Shown here in pieces: positions 47,393 to 58,900 of a stretch of DNA of 64,000 nucleotides. Below the pieces are notes generated by a model that saw nothing but the letters and a program-made list of their open reading frames with translations, was not told the DNA's origin and made no database searches. The position numbers and the translations under genes are program-made. Source of the stretch: Neodiprion pinetum (Eukaryota; Arthropoda; Insecta; Hymenoptera; Diprionidae); the NCBI RefSeq assembly GCF_021155775.2, contig NC_060238.1, positions 19,320,542 to 19,384,541 on the forward strand. The letters are read 5' to 3'. How positions within the stretch are numbered: the stretch's first letter is position 1; each line of letters opens with the position of its first letter.

Positions 47393-48077
47393 TGCTAGGT
47401 AAAATGCTTCAGTAGATTCATTTAAAACGAAAATTGGAAAATGCTTGGTTTTCGTTGGATATATTCAAGTTTAATACACTGACATACAGACAAATGGGTA
47501 CAAATGTACGGTATCCTTGTATTTGGTCTACGAATATGGGATGGAGCAAGATGGGATACCGTTTGACACTAGAACTACATACATTAATATAAAGCTTTTC
47601 TATTATTATGATTATTTGAAGACCAATCCTTTTTACTCGTTTGGTATAAATAGCAGCGACTTAATTTTAGTAGTTTTAGTATTAAACAGTATTACCCCTT
47701 CTAGTGCCCCAGTAGCTAATTTCAAAAAAAAAAACAAAGATTGTGACAAAAATATGAGCGGTAATTGAAAAATCGTACGATCACCTGCTGGTGTACTAAT
47801 TTCTGCTGACATTAACTCCTAGATTCAAACTAATATGTTAAAATATTATATCAATGTCACCTAAACTATTTAGATGGAAAATTATAACAGAAAGGACGAA
47901 TTTTCGTTTTTTGTCCAGTGACGAAAGAGCGTCCTTCATCTATAATGCGACTCGGTCGGCTGGCGGCGGCCGGTGAAAGACACTAAACGTCGCTGAGTCT
48001 TGTGATTGATGCATTGTATCACGTGTTGTGACGTCTGTACCGTCTGGCCCCCACCCCTGTCTTACCCCACCCTCCCC
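47393..48077. other. Intergenic DNA, no gene recognised
   Basis: Includes a C-rich stretch at 48035-48075. The open frame at 47517-47768 shows no domain. Confidence 0.4.
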
Positions 48078-48180
48078 TGAATGTAAATGGTTACTTTGAG
48101 AACATTTAAAATGTTAAATGCAAAATGCCATTTACATTTTGAATTTCTATTTTAAATGCTATCATTTTAAATATTACCCA
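48078..48180 (+). repeat. Dispersed repeat, copy B
   Basis: Matches the reverse complement of 1375-1480 over its whole length (GTTACTTTGAGAACATTTA at one side, TTACCCA at the other), and 47130-47165 over its first 35 bases. Confidence 0.55.
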
Positions 48181-48920
48181 GCAATCGTTACATAATGTAT
48201 TATTGTATGAACATTATCGATGAAAACAGAACGTTCCGTGGAAAAGTTCAATTTGTAAATCGGGCCATTACTGAGGAATTACAAGCTCCTCACATCTCGG
48301 GCCGCAGCCGTTCGAAACGTTTATACAATCGTTCCACAGCGGTAAATGATTACAGCGATTGTTGTTCTACCACATATATAGGTATAAAAGACTCGGTTTA
48401 ATATTATCATGTCTGATTTCTTTTTCACCGGTGAAAACTGTGATAAATGCCATTTTGATCAATCCAAACAGCTTGAACCGGAATATTTTCTTTTCGCCAA
48501 TGTAAAGAAAATGAAAAACGCATCGGGAATCTCAATAATCGTCCGGATGTGCAGAACGCAACTCTTGATCACCTGTTGCGTTCCATTTTCTTTTTCATAC
48601 TTGTTAACGGATTACTAGATATGAAAGAACAAAACATTTGCTATTTATTATTTCAACTAAAATGAAAATTTGCAGTTTTCCAAGTTACGTGTGCTACTGA
48701 TTGTCATTTATTAATTCTCATCCACATCACTGATGGTAAGTACACTGATGTATCAGTAGGTAAGTACTAACTGGTTACCGAGGCACACTTGCATCGAAAA
48801 CTAGTTGCATTTAGTTCCAAAAATCTATTTTGTGCCAGAGAGCGCTAGTACGAAAAACGCGAGCATGAACTATGATTCGAGTTCGTTTTAGCCAATTACA
48901 TAGCATTTTTCGTTGTCAAA
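48181..48920. other. Intergenic DNA 5' of ACAT1
   Basis: Two consecutive small plus-strand frames (48195-48401 and 48409-48618) lack recognisable domains. The word CAGTAG|GTAAGTAC at about 48750 is donor-like, without a supported exon. Confidence 0.35.
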
Positions 48921-48926
48921 AATTCA

Positions 48927-48936
48927 GCGCATGCGC
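48927..48936. promoter_or_regulatory. NRF1 / erect wing-type site upstream of ACAT1
   Basis: GCGCATGCGC, a perfect palindrome matching the NRF1 consensus core (insect orthologue: erect wing), followed by ATTGG, a reversed CCAAT box. It lies 260 bases upstream of the ACAT1 start codon. NRF1 sites are typical of nuclear genes for mitochondrial proteins, so the location makes sense. Binding is not shown. Confidence 0.55.
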
Positions 48937-49196
48937 ATTGGAATCAGAAACCCAGGGTGAATTCGGTGACCCTCAATTGCCTTGAATATTCAAGTATCGC
49001 GGAAAGCGTACTTAGCCTTGTCGGTCTGTTGACCTAACGATAACAAATGAATAGAAGTCCACGTAGTAGTTGATACAATTTTTCTTTTTGTTTCCATCCT
49101 TTTCTACGGTAAATTTAGAACGTTGCGAACGTTAACAACGAGTGTTCTGTTCAAGATCCAGAGGTGCGCAATTCGCTACCGCAGAACTTGCCGAAA

Positions 49197-51531
49197 ATGT
49201 TTTCGTTCTTGAAAACTGCCAAGGTATAAATATTGGTTAAAGTTATTAATTTACTTTTGCTGATTTCACCGCATTCCTGCCACGCTTTGGCTTAATCAAA
49301 ATACGATTCTTTTTCATCCATTGCAGGTACTCACAGCCAACTCCAGAACTTTCAGTTCTAAGGTAAATCTCAACGAAGTTGTTATCGTTAGCGCAGTGCG
49401 AACGCCGATCGGATCTTTTCGAGGTTCTCTGTCTTCCCTGCCAGCAGGAAAACTCGGGGCTGTCGCTATTCAGGTAAAAAAAATCGCCAACAGCTGACTC
49501 AAAGACAATTGTTTGCCCAACGTGGATGTACTTTAACTCACCTTCGTGTATTTAATTAACAATATCCCAAGTGTGAGGAAGAATATTAGAATATTAACGT
49601 AGATTCGTTTCCTAATTCACAAATTTTTTTCATTTCATTAACTTCTCTTAATTCTAGGCAGCCGTCGAGCGCTCTGGTCTTACCAAGGAACAGATATCGG
49701 AGGTATATATAGGAAATGTTTGCCAGGGTGGTCAGGGCCAGGCACCTGCTAGACAGGCTGTAATATTTGCAGGTTTGTCCATTTAAAAAATTTCAAACAC
49801 GTTGTTGCTGTCGTTACTTGGTTGCTTTGAAAATTTGTCCAAGTTTTATTATTCTTGTAACAGAAGATTTCCAAACCAATTTCATATGCCAAAACCACAA
49901 AGCTTAAATGTGGAAAATTTGTTCTCCGCTTTTATATTCCTATGTGATTGATTTAGATTGGTTTTTTATAAGGTCTTCCAAAGTCAACGATATGTACAAC
50001 TGTGAACAAAGTCTGTTCGAGTGGCATGAAGTCCATTATGCTGGCCTCTCAAGCGCTGCAGTGCGGCCACCAAGACGTAATACTAGCTGGTGGCATGGAG
50101 TCCATGTCTAATGTGCCATTTTACTTGAAACGAGGAGAGATGACCTACGGTGGTATGAAACTGGAGGTTTGTAATAATTGCGCAATTCGTAGATAACGCG
50201 TTATCTCTTATCACTCGAATACGAAAGATTTCAACAAATAAACTACGCCTTGTGAATTGATGATAAAGCATTCTCCTGTGCAAATTGTACTTTTAGTCAA
50301 TATGTTCATAACACGTTATATTTTAAAGAATTTTCGATAAGCAAGAACAGTTTCTTTTCTTCTTTCAAACAACTAAAGAATCTATTTCTCAACTAGAGGC
50401 ATTGATGATTAATAAGAGGAGCGATCAAGTTATTTCACTTTAAAAGAAAATTGATATTACGTAAATTTAATTGTTCTAGTTTTGATTCTAGGACGGGATA
50501 GTTTTAGATGGTCTCATTGATGTCTACCACAAATTTCACATGGGAAATTGTGCTGAAAATACCGCATCAAAATTGGGTATCACTCGTCAGCAACAGGATG
50601 AATTTGCCATAAAGAGTTACACTCGTAGTGCAGCTGCTTATGAACAAAAAGCTTTCAAAGATGAGATTGTTCCGGTTAATGTGCCACAGAGGAAGGGAAA
50701 ACCTGATGTCGTCTTTGCCGAGGATGAAGAGTACAAAAAAGTTGACTTTTCAAAACTTGCCAAACTTAGCACTGTATTTCAGGTAGGAAATAAACCCAGG
50801 TATGAATTTAATCGCTGGATAGTTCAGATACTAGATATCCTAGACCTCCCGTAAACCAGAAAAAGCTATTAATATTCCTCGTAACTCTGCATTTAAGAAA
50901 GAAAACGGCACTGTAACTGCCGGGAATGCATCAACGTTGAATGATGGAGCCGCAGCCCTTATACTGACGACAGCTGACAATGCGAACAGATTAAATCTCA
51001 AGCCTTTGGCCAGAGTAGTAGCTTTCCAAGATGCCGAAACAGAACCAATAGATTTTCCAATAGCACCTGCATTGGCTATGCCGAAGGTGAGCCTTTGGAT
51101 TCCATAAAAAAAACGATTTCGTCGTCATGAAAAGATACGATTTAGACGAGAAATTTGAATCCTCACAGCTATTGGAACGTGCTGGAGTCAGTAAAAATGA
51201 TATTGCACTGTGGGAGATCAATGAAGCCTTCAGTGTCGTCGTTCTTGCTAATGAGAAGATACTTCATCTCGATCCCAGCAAAGTAAACGTTCATGGAGGA
51301 GCAGTATCGCTTGGTCATCCGATTGGGTAAGAGTCCAGTTTTGACATATGTCAAATATACCATATAAAGAGAACAAGATCATTTCGTATATTTTTTTGTT
51401 AAAATTTTAGAATGTCCGGAGCGAGAATCGTTGTTCATCTGGTGCACGCTTTGAAAGCTGGAGAAAAAGGTGTTGCTTCAATCTGCAACGGCGGAGGTGG
51501 AGCTTCGTCGATTTTGATTGAGAAATTGTGA
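49197..51531 (+). CDS. ACAT1: Acetyl-CoA acetyltransferase, mitochondrial (thiolase), 413 aa
   Basis: Eight exons: 49197-49223, 49327-49473, 49658-49772, 49973-50166, 50492-50782, 50898-51086, 51169-51326 and 51411-51531; 1242 nt, all phases consistent. The enzyme interconverts acetoacetyl-CoA and two acetyl-CoA, and also cleaves 2-methylacetoacetyl-CoA in isoleucine breakdown. The human enzyme is 427 aa. The first 21 residues (MFSFLKTAKVLTANSRTF) are basic and lack acids, as in a mitochondrial presequence. Thiolase hallmarks: nucleophile Cys111 in NKVCSSGMKS; GGMESMSNVP; NEAF in exon 7; His371 in GGAVSLGHPIGMSGAR; Cys399 in CNGGGGAS near the C-terminus. Also FSKLAKLSTVFQ / NGTVTAGNASTLNDGAAAL. 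The glutaredoxin-like gene follows 0.6 kb downstream on the same strand. Confidence 0.96.
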
Positions 51532-52130
51532 GTGCCTTGAACTTTGATACAATTCAAAACACGAATCGGCAGCCATTCCTTTTGACCTAGTGATCGAAAA
51601 TCACTCTCAATAGTTATTTCTACTGAATAACTTTGGTGTTTGCAAATTATTAGTAACAGTAAGTGTTAATTGAGTCGATCACGGCCTAAATATTCTGCTC
51701 AAATCTTGCTTGCAGGCGTTTGTTTGTTTTTCTTTCAATTATTGGCTGTTTCGGATGCTTGCTATGAATTAAAAATCCGTTCGCAATATTTATATTGCGA
51801 CGGTAATTTTTAATTGAGTAATTGTTACTTTTTTTTTACAAATATATTATATAATGTATTTTTCACATTTTCTACAATGTTATACACACAATATAGAGAT
51901 ATTTTAATGGTTATAAAGATAGCCGTGCCTCCAATTATTCGAGCAATCAATCTTATATTATATTGTTTGTTTAACTACTTTATCGGTGATAATATTTTAC
52001 GGTACGCTTTCATTCGGTTCGATCATTGCCAGATTTTTATCGTCTTTTTTTCAATATTTTGTGAAGAAAAAAAAAAAATTGTATTTTCATGTATCATGGT
52101 GCGCGAAATCATTCCGTCTAATCTCCTGTA
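51532..52130. other. Gap between ACAT1 and the glutaredoxin-like gene
   Basis: AT-rich. It must hold the 3' UTR of ACAT1 and the 5' part of the next gene. The frame open from 51814 to 52131 overlaps the next gene in another phase and does not look like a presequence. Confidence 0.4.
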
Positions 52131-52135
52131 GGTCT

Positions 52136-52411
52136 TACAGCTGCTCATCGCCGCCGAAATTAACACTATACACAAAGGATCCGTGTCCGTTATGCGATGT
52201 TTTGAAAGAAGAATTGAAAAATCGATTCCCTGGTCGTTATCAGTTAGAACAGGTCGATATCAACGCGCGTGGGAATGAGAATATAAAGAATCTATATCGT
52301 TACGAGATACCAGTGCTCTTTTTAGAGGGTCAATACCTTTGCAAACACCGATTAGACGCGGATCTTCTCGAAAGAAAGCTCAAAACTCTCGAGTCGGCTC
52401 CGAACTGTTGA
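52136..52411 (+). CDS. Glutaredoxin-like protein, C5orf63 / YDR286C family (5' end unresolved)
   Basis: The supported part encodes RSYSCSSPPKLTLYTKDPCPLCDVL onward and stops at 52411. It is a thioredoxin-fold glutaredoxin-like domain: beta strand LTLYTKDP, CPLC active-site-like motif, EQVDINA, YEIPVLFLEG with a cis-proline-type IPV, and a C-terminal helix. This layout and the roughly 90-residue size match the C5orf63 family, probably mitochondrial. The reading frame has no upstream ATG: it is open back to 51986 but only through low-quality sequence. Two acceptors, CTCCTGTAG (to 52135) and GTCTTACAG (to 52144), both give phase 2, so a short 5' exon with the start codon is expected upstream but was not found. 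Same strand as ACAT1. Confidence 0.82.
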   Translation, partial: YSCSSPPKLTLYTKDPCPLCDVLKEELKNRFPGRYQLEQVDINARGNENIKNLYRYEIPVLFLEGQYLCKHRLDADLLERKLKTLESAPNC

Positions 52412-53064
52412 AAATATTACAGTGAAAAAATAGCAATTAATCGTTTTTCGGTTGAATCGCATCACCGTTCATCATTTTTTACACATGTAAATAATTTATT
52501 ACGAAAACATCACGTTACAGTTTTCATGTTACTGCTTGGGTTGGCGGTGTATCATCATTACAAATTTAACTGCTACGTGAAGTAAACGATCAATGAAAAT
52601 CAGGTATATTTTCGTTATTCATTGCAGTGAAGTTTTATTCAAGTTACGCAATGTTTAGATTTTGTGTCGCGAAAATACGTGTGCACTAGGTATATAGAGG
52701 TATGTGTATCGGTATAAGTAGAGCGAATATTTCGCAACTGGTACTCTTGGTATTTCGACCTGCAACGTATTTACATCGTTTAAAATAAAACAGCGCCGCT
52801 AGTCGTCAACGCCAAGGTGTTACACTGGGAAAAAAATATTCACAAATAATCCGGTTACCATTTACTGTATCAAGCGTACTTTGTACAATTTGATTCAAGA
52901 TAGCATAGTCGAAAACAAATGTATTTGGTTCGATGAATTTTCGTTCAACGTATAGAATAATCAATGGAGAGATCGCGTGTTTATCGTTGGCTGAGTGTAA
53001 GAAAAGTTTAATATGAAAATATTTAATACCGTCAATTGCAAATTGGTGTGGTTTGATGCATTGA
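52412..53064. other. 3' flank of the glutaredoxin-like gene
   Basis: An AATAAA near 52786 could be the poly(A) signal. No other gene is supported. Confidence 0.35.
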
Positions 53065-53315
53065 TTAAACTGAATTAAGAAAATAAACTGTGAATAGATA
53101 ATCAGGCGTGTGAAACGGAACAGGTAGGTAAATCTTAAACAGTTTTGTATAATCTATTTCTTGAAAATCAGTTTCATCGGTCGTTCGGTCGAAACGATTA
53201 ACGTCTGCATTCCTGGCTTCAACGAATTCTTCTACGCCGTTTGGCAAGCGTCTCTTTAATGTAACGGGTAGCTGTACAAAATTTGCGAAAGTTATAGAAT
53301 TTTCCAGCGTCACTA
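53065..53315 (-). CDS. Candidate terminal exon, about 82 aa, unknown product
   Basis: On the minus strand a good acceptor (TTGCTGCCTTATTAG) is followed in phase 1 by 82 open codons ending TAA. The translation (TLENSITFANFVQLPVTLK, then RRLPNGVEEFVEARNADVN) is a balanced, polar-plus-aliphatic sequence unlike nearby AT-rich noise. No internal ATG precedes most of it, so upstream exons beyond 53330 would be needed; none was identified. I do not recognise the family. Confidence 0.33.
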
Positions 53316-53329
53316 ATAAGGCAGCAATT

Positions 53330-55286
53330 TACAATCTGGCGTAATGGATTAGAATTAAAAATTTCCACGGGATATTTAATTTAGGTGATCAAACGTACGA
53401 TTTGAATCATCCTACAACAATATACATTTTTTTTTACACATGCACGATTTTCGCGTTTATTTTTTTTTTTTTTTTTTTCTTTCCACGTAAAATCCGTGAT
53501 AAGCAAAGCCATGTTACAACCGGCGGGACATTGAAAATCAATAGCGGGCGGGAAAGTTACTTCCAAACTTTTATACCAATTAATAGTATACTATAAATGA
53601 ATCGAAAAAATATATATGTATAAATTGTATCAATTTCCTGATAACATACAAATTTCAATTTATTGACCAATGTGATTTGATCCCGGATTTTTGATAACAA
53701 AAAAAAAAAAATCTATCCGTGTGTTACAAAAATATGGTATTTACCAAGGACGAGGGTTTATTTTTGACCTTGGTACACCATACACCATAAACTATTCACA
53801 ACTGTACGGTTATAGCAAAGTCTCAAAGTTCCGCCTGTATCGACCCCCGGCGAGGAAGTTATCGAGAGGCTACTGTGTGAAACAATAATAACGGTATTAT
53901 GCCGAATTCCAGGAAAACTATCGTCTGAAATCCTTAGAACAATCCATTCCTAATAGGTTCAAGTAGACCGTTATTTTGGGCCCAAATGTTGCAGAACTTG
54001 ATTCAAAACTTTCGCGGCATATATTTGCCGAAAACACGATTTTTTCACCATACCAAGTTTAAAAATTGCAAAGTATGAATTAGAGTTTCGCGACAATATG
54101 TTAAACTTTGAAGAAGTGCCCTAAAAGCAAACCTAAATATATCGATCTATTACAGATAATCGTTTTTGTGGCAAAGTTATTAAGGATACGGAAACAAGTT
54201 ATCTCAAGAATGAGTAAACATGTATTGATTTAAGTTCACGGTGACAACAGATGTTCGTGAACTATTAAATTTGCGATTTAGATATCTATACCAAAACGTT
54301 TCAATTTCTCGAACGTTTTGGAGACAATTTTTGTAAGTCTGTTCAGCGAGCGAAATGAGTCGAAAAACATTAGAATCGAATAAAAAATGGCATAGTCCAA
54401 TCATTCGAACGTTTATATAAATATGAACCCTTTTCTGAAATTCATGATGCCTCACCAATTGTGTGCATAATTCGAATTTGTTCAGAATAATTTATATCAC
54501 GTAGTAGTAACGTTTAATTAATAATTCCTGTTCATAATGATTGGTGCAAATAAGATTGCCGGATATTTGTTAAACGTTTTTTTTTTTTTTTTTTTTGCTT
54601 CACCAAATAAGTTTTGATTCGAGCGGTGAAGCTCATTGACCCTTAAAAATTTTCAAAATTGGTAAAAACTTAGGAAGTGTTTTTGTTCCGAACCACGGGT
54701 CGCATTATATTCCAGTCGGAGCGCAAATTTGAAATTGAAATTTTTCGATCCCGCTATTTTCTTGTTCTAGTCGTTGTGGAAGAGGTGTGGCGGGGGGGGG
54801 GGGGGGGGGATATTTACCATATTCTACATTACCTTCGACCGCCATCTTGAATTTATGGTGTCATTTGTTTTTGTCTGAATTCAGAATTTTGACCAGATTC
54901 TGCATCAGCTTCGGTCGCCGTATTGAATTTATAACGGAATTTGTTTTTGTCATCAACTCGCCGATTTTCAATCATTTACTAAAAATGGTCGAGAACTAAA
55001 CTTATAGAAAATTGAATTCTCTACACTTTGATAATAACAATTTTTTTCGGCTTATCCGACTTGGTTCAAGACTGTTAGAAAAATTCTGGATTTGAACTGT
55101 CGACGAATGCTCCCCCCTCCCGACGATTAAAAAAAGAAAACAGTAGTACCAAGAAATTTCAATATCAGGTGTTCTTTTTTGTACAACATATAGCGACTGG
55201 GCTATTAGACAGAAAAGCTTCATCGATCGACTGGCGTGGCTGCGAAGCGACTGCACCGAACTGCATCGCGTTGCACAGCTAAGCAG
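53330..55286. other. Intergenic DNA, no gene recognised
   Basis: AT-rich. Poly-T tracts at 53460-53478 and 54579-54597, poly-A at 53699-53712. Bases 53990-54380 look transposon-like in wording, but no second copy was found in the window. Confidence 0.4.
54792..54809 (+). repeat. Poly-G tract, 18 bases
   Basis: Second long G run of the window, in AT-rich DNA. Unlike the run at 31670 no inverted repeat was recognised around it. Confidence 0.8.
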
Positions 55287-55318
55287 GTATGTATGTATGT
55301 ATGTATGTATGTACGTAA
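55287..55318 (+). repeat. (GTAT)n microsatellite
   Basis: About seven GTAT units followed by GTACGTAAG. The ORFs rich in Met-Tyr-Val-Cys across it are artefacts of the repeat. Confidence 0.85.
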
Positions 55319-55379
55319 GTTGCAGGTGGGTATTAGTTTTGGAATTCTGGAGGCGAGTCATCGCTGCAGCACCAGTTCG

Positions 55380-55932
55380 ATGCCTCGGCAGGTACCCGTT
55401 CATGTTCCCAACTTCTTCTTATCCCAAAACGCGCAGAGCTGTTCCGTTCCGACCTTTCGGGTCCGTGCCTCGGTTGGGCCGAGTTCACATGCTTCATTCG
55501 TCCCGGCTCAATGTGTGGGTGAGAACTTGTAGCATGTGCTGCGAAGAGGATGCGACGAACTCCGGATAGGAAGACAGAGAGAGAAAGCGATAGGCGAGCG
55601 AGTCGCTACGTTCGAGAGTCCAGAGACGGCGCCCGTCTCTCGTGCCTTCAGTATTGCGTGAGCGGCGTACGCGATTGGCGCGTCTCTGTGATATCGTCGT
55701 TTAGTTTTATTTTTCTATTCCTCGTGGAGAACCTGCACTATCTCCGCATTTTCCTCCCTCGTTGTGTTTTTATACTCCGCAGGCACTGCGCGATGTGTGT
55801 TCGTTATAGTTTATGATTTGTCTGATGGTTGGTCAGTGTTCAAATTGTATACTTGTAGATAATACATTACCGTTATATTAAAGTGTAAGTGATAATAGCA
55901 AGTTGTATTATATGCGGTGACAGTGCCCCCAG
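55380..55932 (+). promoter_or_regulatory. Promoter-like, less AT-rich block with CpG
   Basis: This block is clearly richer in G+C and CpG than its surroundings (for example 'cgagcgagtcgctacgttcgag' and 'gagcggcgtacgcgattggcgcg', with a GATTGG box). It leads into the candidate first coding exon at 55933. No TATA box or start site can be fixed. It may be the promoter and 5' UTR of a plus-strand gene. Confidence 0.4.
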
Positions 55933-55988
55933 ATGCGTATGGATAACGTGGATATTAACAACACCGATGTCCTGCAAGGAGCGAATGT
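55933..55988 (+). CDS. Candidate first coding exon, gene continues right (weak)
   Basis: ATG at 55933, with a second in-frame ATG at 55939, opens 18 codons plus 2 nt ending at a consensus donor, AATGT|GTGAGTAT. The short product (MRMDNVDINNTDVLQGAN) is acidic/Asn-rich, as many transcription-factor N-termini are, but too short to identify. The upstream CpG-richer block and the absence of nearby downstream exons fit a first exon followed by a very long intron. Could be chance. Confidence 0.3.
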
Positions 55989-58900
55989 GTGAGTATATAC
56001 TGCGAATCCAGTTTCCATCGACTTTTTTTCATTACTTGTGTAAAGAGTATGCTTTTAAAATAATGAGGAACGATATTCGTACGTGCAAGTTCGATACCCG
56101 TGACGCGTGCGACGCTCTAATACGTATTCATCGCGCGAATCGTATATTCGCGGGGAAACAAAGGAGCGAGAAACAAGAGAACGTTGACTGCATGAACGAC
56201 TAGCGACAGAAATCGGAGGTAAGAGATGGGAATAAAAAACCGAAAGACGAAGGTCGCCCTGCGGCGAAAAGGCGAACGTCCGCCGGCGTTCGGTTGCTGC
56301 ACTTTATACGTGCATTGCAGCAGAAGCAACGAGCTGGTGCCATAACGCAGGTAGTCGGCGGCTAGTGGTTCTTCGATCTGACCCTGCGACAATTGAGCGT
56401 CGCAGGTTTTAAATTTCGAACAAAGCGCGAGACGACGATCAAACGTTCCTCTGTAAAGAGTTACGTATCAGCGAGGTTTTGACCGGCGTTATATGGGTAT
56501 AATAATAACAACGTATAAACCAAATGCCAAGAAACCCGTTAGCGTCTGCACGGCTATCAACTGTACAGCGCAAACCTCTCGTCACTCGTTTCTCAGGTCC
56601 GGTTTATAGCGCACCGCCTAATAACCAACACGCGACCAACTTCGTGTTGGTCATTGTTCGCACCGCGCCGTTCTCTTGCGATATGCGTATGTGTTTTACA
56701 CGGATATAATAATAATACTTCCCTACAGGTTCGTTCGAATTATACACACATTCACATTGTGGGCATTCTAACAGATATATATAATACTTGATGCAGCTGT
56801 TCTCAATCTCTCTAACTAAACGGATCAAGCACGAGTTGGTTTGACTTCGATAAATGGGGCAGAAAAATACTGAGAGGCTCAGTCGCGGTGCCAATGTGTT
56901 GCACTTTTTTTTTCTTTGCTTTTTGAGGACCACGGATATATTGTTGTTTGTTTTTGTTTTTTAATGGGGAGGAAAGAGAATGAAAAAAGCTTATGCCCTT
57001 CACTTCCGTTATATTCGGGCGAAAATTGAAATTTCATTCAATCCTGTAGAATGATCATGTTGAAGTTAGTAACGTTACCGTAATGATTCATGCTGAGGAA
57101 AAACCGTTATATTGCGATTTTAAAACTGTTCGAAATTCGGTGAACAGTAATAAAAGAAAATATACACATATTTTTCAATCTTAGTTCTTCTACAATCATT
57201 GTAAAAATAAGAAATTAGTCATTTTTTCCTAATGTTTCGTTACGATAACGTTAATACAACTTCAAACTCGTGTGTGTCATTGTACAGTAATATTCATTAA
57301 TGCCTTAATCTTCTGGCTATCTTATTTTGGGTCCGAAACAAAATGCGAGTTCGATTCTATACGAATTATGTGACAATAACTCCAAATCTCGCACGTCGGC
57401 TACATCGCCAGTCATTGTCGCGTAATTCGCATAGAATCGTTATCAAATTTTGTTTCGAACCGAAAATTAATTCGCCGGAAAGGTGAGACAATAATGAATA
57501 TTACTACTGTATCTAATGACCGAAGAAGAATTATATGCAACGCTTTGATATAGACTAAAGGATTTTTTTTTTCGTTAACGATGCAAATCGTATAAAATTG
57601 AAACATATTTCATTGCACCTGAACGAAATGTTGTTATACCATGTTAGACTATTTGTATAATTACCGAAGAAACCATTGCACTTTATCCATTGATTACATA
57701 ATTTGTACATAAAAGCGTTTCAATGTTTACACCGGAAGTATTTATAAAGAACGCGGTTGGTATATGGTCGAGACTTTTTTTTTTTTTTTTGAAGTACATG
57801 GCGAATTCGACTTACAGAAAAAATGCACTGCGCCGATAATGAAAGGAGATTCCCTAGTTTTGCAACCTGTGGAAATAGAGGGAAACCGCAGTCACGATGT
57901 GCAATACTTACAATTGAGTAACAATGAAATCTGTTCAGCTTTTCAACGTTCCTAATTGAGTCACACTTTCCATAAAAATAGTAATTCTTGATTTTCCAAG
58001 CCTGATATTGAAAGTGATTGAGAACGATAATAAAACAAAGCATCGAAAAAAAATTAGTGCTTCCGACTTTAGGGTGACTTTGAAGGATTCAAGTTTGAAA
58101 AATATGAGGTTATTTTGTATTACCTTTATCCAGTTATTGAATGTCACGAGACAATCTTAAAGTTGTGAAATAACTATTCTTTATTTACTAATGCATCGTT
58201 ACGCTAATACGAACTTCAATTTCGTGATATTGAACGGTTCTAAATTAATTGCATGATTCAGAGTTGAATAAATATTGCAAAAAGGCAGCCACACGTTGCA
58301 TAACGTTATTGAAGTTTAATATTCCCATATCACCTTTAAAATAGATGTGGCGTATAATTGCGGTGATTTAATTTAACAGTTATTTGCCCCCGAATCGCAC
58401 GACGGTCATAATCATCGCGACATCGTTTGGTTTGGAATTTTTTTTAATTTTTTATTTTTTTTTTTTTCATTTTATATAATCGGGTATTACTGACGTGTTG
58501 CAATAACGCCCGACCGGTTTTGTAACTTCTAATATCTTTCTCTTTCATTCTTTCGCACTGCAGAAGCTTCAACTCTGCGTTATGTATATATGTACCTAGA
58601 AAGCCGTACCGTTTCGGTCGTTATTCAATATCCAATGGTATCTCATTGGTTTCCGGTTGTTATTGGTTCGTAGGAAAACCCAGCTGCACTAACGCTCACC
58701 TTTTGTAACCCCTTTTGAACAAATCCGATGACGCAGTGTATCCATAGTGTTGGCCAACAACAGCTGTGTGTTTTTTCACAAGCTTCGAGGTTTCTCCGCC
58801 CAGTGAAAGTCCGGCAGCACCGTAGCCACGCGACTTTTCACGCGCATAATATAATTCCATCCATTGTGATTTTAATAATTGACGAGTCAATATTCCTAGT

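Noticed and set aside
55236..55569. Overlapping plus-strand frames with Met-Tyr-Val-Cys repeats
   Set aside because: Two phases of the (GTAT)n microsatellite and its flanks; neither shows a protein domain.
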